DNA from: Bacteroidia bacterium
GTDB taxonomy: Bacteria > Bacteroidota > Bacteroidia > Cytophagales > Cyclobacteriaceae
Length of the DNA: 16,210 nt
Reading direction: 5' to 3'
Assembly (NCBI GenBank): GCA_016650355.1
Contig: JAENVX010000011.1
Coordinates: forward strand, 1 to 16,210
Positions within the stretch are counted from its first letter, which is position 1; each line of letters opens with the position of its first letter. The position numbers and the translations under genes were made by a program. Shown here one piece after another: positions 13,838-16,210 of the stretch. The notes beneath the pieces are model-generated. The model saw only the letters and a list, made by a program, of their open reading frames with translations, was not told where the DNA came from and made no database searches.

Positions 13838-15145
13838 TTATTTTTTTCGAAAGAAGAGCCTTAGTGGCACACCTTCAAAGTCAAAGTTGGCTCTAATTTT
13901 ATTTTCCAAAAACCGGACATAAGATTCCTGAATGTACTGTGGCAGGTTACAGAAGAATGCAAACGATGGAGATTTTGATTTGACTTGCGTGATGTACTTT
14001 ATTTGAATGAGTTTGCCCTTTGTCGCTGCGGGCGGATTATGTGCAATTTCAGGTAAAATGGCATCGTTCAATTGTGAAGTAGGTACTTTTTTTGTCTTGT
14101 TGGCATATACTTCTACCGCTTTTTCAATGACTTGAAAAATTCGTTGTTTGGTGAGTACAGAAGCAAAAATGACAGGCAGGTAGTCAATGGGCTTTAGCCG
14201 ATCTTCAATTTCCTTCTTGAATTTATCGGCTGTCTTACTATCCTTTTCAACCAGGTCCCATTTGTTAACCATGATCACCATTCCTTTACCTTGCTTCTGC
14301 GCCAAACTGATCAGACTTACGTCCTGCGATTCAAGGCCCCGTTCTGCATCTACTATATAAATACAAACATCACTGTCCTCCAGAGCCCTTAAGGAGCGAA
14401 GGACAGAGTAGAATTCAATATCTTCAGTTACTTTGGCTCTTTTGCGAATGCCAGCCGTATCGATGAGGATAAAATCATTTCCATACATCTTATAACGAGA
14501 ATGAATAGCATCACGAGTGGTTCCGGCTTCATCCGTAACTATACTGCGCTCTGTACCAACAAGTACATTTAAAAATGAGGACTTGCCAACGTTTGGTCTT
14601 CCTAAGATTGTGATTTTTGGAATTCCCGCGTCCGGATCTTCAACTCCTTCACTTGGGAATATTTTTACAAGTTCATCCAAGAGTTCCCCGGTGCCTGACC
14701 CATTTTCGGATGAGATGGGGAAGACATCACCCATACCTAACTCATAAAACTCATTTGCAAGTGCTGATTTGTTAGGAGTATCGGCTTTGTTGGCAGCAAT
14801 GAACACTGGCTTTTTGGATCTACGAATTATGTTGGCAAACTCCTGATCATACCCCGTAAGGCCAGTCTGGCAATCCACCATAAAAATGACGGCAATTGCT
14901 TCATCTACAGCATGTTCGACTTGTTTTCTTATTTGCGATTCAAACTTGTCATCCGATCCGGTTACGTACCCACCAGTATCTATAATGGTGAAAAACTTGC
15001 CAGTCCATTCAGCATAGCCATAATGCCGATCGCGTGTCACGCCAGGCATATCATCCATAATGGCTTGCCGTTTCTCTACTAACCGATTAAAAAATGTGGA
15101 CTTCCCAACATTGGGGCGACCTACTATTGCTACAACATTTGCCAT
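13838..15145 (-). CDS. der: Ribosome biogenesis GTPase Der
   Basis: Der (EngA) is the essential GTPase with two tandem G domains that assists late 50S ribosomal subunit assembly. The 435-residue protein shows G domain 1 with GRPNVGKS (9-16), DTGG (56-59) and NKAD (119-122). G domain 2 has GRPNVGKS (182-189), DTAG (229-232) and NKWD (294-297). The C-terminal KH-like domain covers about 350-435, with PPAATKGKLIQIKYITQ and VRFLENKIRANFDFEGVPLRL. Length and all motifs are normal. It lies 103 bp downstream of era on the same strand. No TAnnTTTG element is visible in that gap, so the two GTPase genes may share a transcript. Confidence 0.97.
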   Translation of the reverse strand: MANVVAIVGRPNVGKSTFFNRLVEKRQAIMDDMPGVTRDRHYGYAEWTGKFFTIIDTGGYVTGSDDKFESQIRKQVEHAVDEAIAVIFMVDCQTGLTGYDQEFANIIRRSKKPVFIAANKADTPNKSALANEFYELGMGDVFPISSENGSGTGELLDELVKIFPSEGVEDPDAGIPKITILGRPNVGKSSFLNVLVGTERSIVTDEAGTTRDAIHSRYKMYGNDFILIDTAGIRKRAKVTEDIEFYSVLRSLRALEDSDVCIYIVDAERGLESQDVSLISLAQKQGKGMVIMVNKWDLVEKDSKTADKFKKEIEDRLKPIDYLPVIFASVLTKQRIFQVIEKAVEVYANKTKKVPTSQLNDAILPEIAHNPPAATKGKLIQIKYITQVKSKSPSFAFFCNLPQYIQESYVRFLENKIRANFDFEGVPLRLFFRKK

Positions 15146-15248
15146 ACTACTTAATGATCATTCTCGATTTGTCAATTAGCTTCCAGTCTATTCACTACTT
15201 TCATCCACCGCTAATCGATTTCAATTTCTTTTCGGGTCTATAAATTAA

Positions 15249-16130
15249 TTATTCTATGTATCCGAACCGTTTTAACTTATCCTTCTGTTTCCTCCAATTG
15301 TCAGCCACCTTCACATGAGTCTCCAAAAATACTTGCTTTGCAAAAAAGGTTTCTAAGTCTTTTCTGGCTTCCGTGCCTACTTTCTTCAATGAACTGCCAG
15401 CCTTTCCAATCAGAATTCCCTTTTGCGAGTCTCGCTCCACAAAAAGCACTGCACGTATCCTGATAATTTTTTCTTCTTCTTTAAAGGATTCAATCGAAAC
15501 TTCTGTGCTGTAGGGGATCTCCTGTTCGTAATACAAAAATATTTTTTCACGTATAATCTCAGAAGCGAAAAACCGCTCCGACCTATCCGTCATTTCATCT
15601 TTGGGATAATACGCTGGATGCTCTGGCAACATGTTTTTTATGGTGCTCAACACCTTATCGAGGTTTTCTCCAGTTTTTGCTGAAACCGTAATAATCTCTG
15701 TTCCCGGCAATTGACTTTTCCAGTACGTCACTTTATCTTCTACCGCGGAACCTTTACCCAGGTCAATTTTATTAATCAGAAGTAAAATAGGAGTGTTTAT
15801 CTTTTTCAACTTGGCAAAGGACTCTTCGTCATATTTCTGATCTAATTCCACAACTAGCAGGATCATATCGGCATCGTCCAACGATACATTTACATACGTC
15901 ATCATGGCTTTTTGAAGCTCGTACTTAGGCTCCAAAATGCCGGGTGTGTCTGAATAAACGATCTGAAAATCCTCCCCGTTTAGCATGCCCATTATCCGGT
16001 GCCGTGTAGTCTGGGCTTTGTTTGTGATGATGGAAAGATTCTCGCCCACGAGCTTATTCATAAGGCTAGACTTGCCCACATTAGGCTTTCCAACGATACT
16101 AACAAATCCAGCTTTATGGGTTGTGGACAT
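15249..16130 (-). CDS. era: GTPase Era
   Basis: Era is a GTPase that binds the 3' end of 16S rRNA through a KH domain and acts in 30S assembly. In the 293-residue product the G motifs are GKPNVGKS (14-21), a TT pair at 41-42, DTPG (61-64) and NKID (120-123). The KH domain carries ILIGKAGSSLKKVG (239-252). The open frame extends eight codons upstream to a TTG at 16154. ATG at 16130 is preferred because homologues start at this 'KAGFVSIVGKPN' segment and because a -7 promoter element (16152-16159) overlaps the TTG. It is the first gene of the era-der arrangement. Confidence 0.96.
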   Translation of the reverse strand: MSTTHKAGFVSIVGKPNVGKSSLMNKLVGENLSIITNKAQTTRHRIMGMLNGEDFQIVYSDTPGILEPKYELQKAMMTYVNVSLDDADMILLVVELDQKYDEESFAKLKKINTPILLLINKIDLGKGSAVEDKVTYWKSQLPGTEIITVSAKTGENLDKVLSTIKNMLPEHPAYYPKDEMTDRSERFFASEIIREKIFLYYEQEIPYSTEVSIESFKEEEKIIRIRAVLFVERDSQKGILIGKAGSSLKKVGTEARKDLETFFAKQVFLETHVKVADNWRKQKDKLKRFGYIE

Positions 16131-16151
16131 ACTTTTGAGGCAATCTGGCCG

Positions 16152-16159
16152 CAAAAGTA
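16152..16159 (-). promoter_or_regulatory. Possible -7 element for era
   Basis: TACTTTTG on the minus strand matches TAnnTTTG and ends 21 bp before the era ATG. No TTG lies at the usual -33 distance. The identical octamer occurs again at 16187-16194. Confidence 0.45.
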
Positions 16160-16186
16160 CAGCTAATTTAACGAATGAGGGGTCGA

Positions 16187-16194
16187 CAAAAGTA
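16187..16194 (-). promoter_or_regulatory. Second, distal TACTTTTG element upstream of era
   Basis: This is an exact copy of the octamer at 16152-16159, 35 bp further upstream on the same strand. It could be a second promoter for era; the -33 region lies partly at the window edge and shows no clear TTTG. Confidence 0.25.
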
Positions 16195-16210
16195 GTTGGT
16201 GATTAACACC

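Overview
The window looks like a chromosomal segment of a Bacteroidota bacterium, most likely from the Cytophagales (family-level inference). Four things point there. Several genes are preceded by the Bacteroidota-type -7 element TAnnTTTG, once with a -33 TTTG at exactly 19 bp. Start sites mostly lack Shine-Dalgarno sequences. The order nusB / ytxH / DUF1573 / yajC / ybbR is typical of the phylum. NusB and CarB also have the lengths usual for the phylum: NusB is long (374 aa) and CarB is short (937 aa).

Layout. Positions 1-480 (minus strand) hold a broken junction: the 5' part of a yceI gene runs into an internal piece of a prolyl-iminopeptidase-like gene. Positions 653-7159 (minus) form a housekeeping block, transcribed in the order carB, nusB, ytxH-like, DUF1573 lipoprotein, yajC, ybbR. 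It covers pyrimidine/arginine precursor synthesis, rRNA antitermination, and envelope or secretion functions, and has internal promoters before ytxH and before the DUF1573 gene. Positions 7346-8886 are a small accessory-looking islet: a RelE/ParE-type toxin-antitoxin pair, an unrecognised protein with a HEPN-like R-N-x3-H motif, and a frameshifted membrane protein.

Positions 8899-10143 (minus) encode a lipoprotein M19 dipeptidase, divergent from a small cytochrome-b5-like protein (10244-10486). A BadF/BadG-type sugar kinase, murQ and a hypothetical gene follow on the plus strand (10552-12832). The kinase and murQ together suggest recycling of peptidoglycan amino sugars: the kinase would make MurNAc-6-P (or GlcNAc-6-P) and MurQ would remove the lactyl ether. 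Converging on them is a SprT-like zinc metalloprotease (12829-13455). Then come an Ala-rich lipoprotein with its own promoter and terminator, and the ribosome-assembly GTPases Der and Era, all on the minus strand.

I saw no CRISPR array, rRNA, tRNA or insertion sequence. No intergenic gap exceeds about 190 bp. I found no clear previously undescribed multi-gene system. The items most worth checking are the yceI/peptidase chimera at the left edge, the HEPN-like gene beside the toxin-antitoxin pair, the frameshifted membrane gene, and the kinase-murQ pair.
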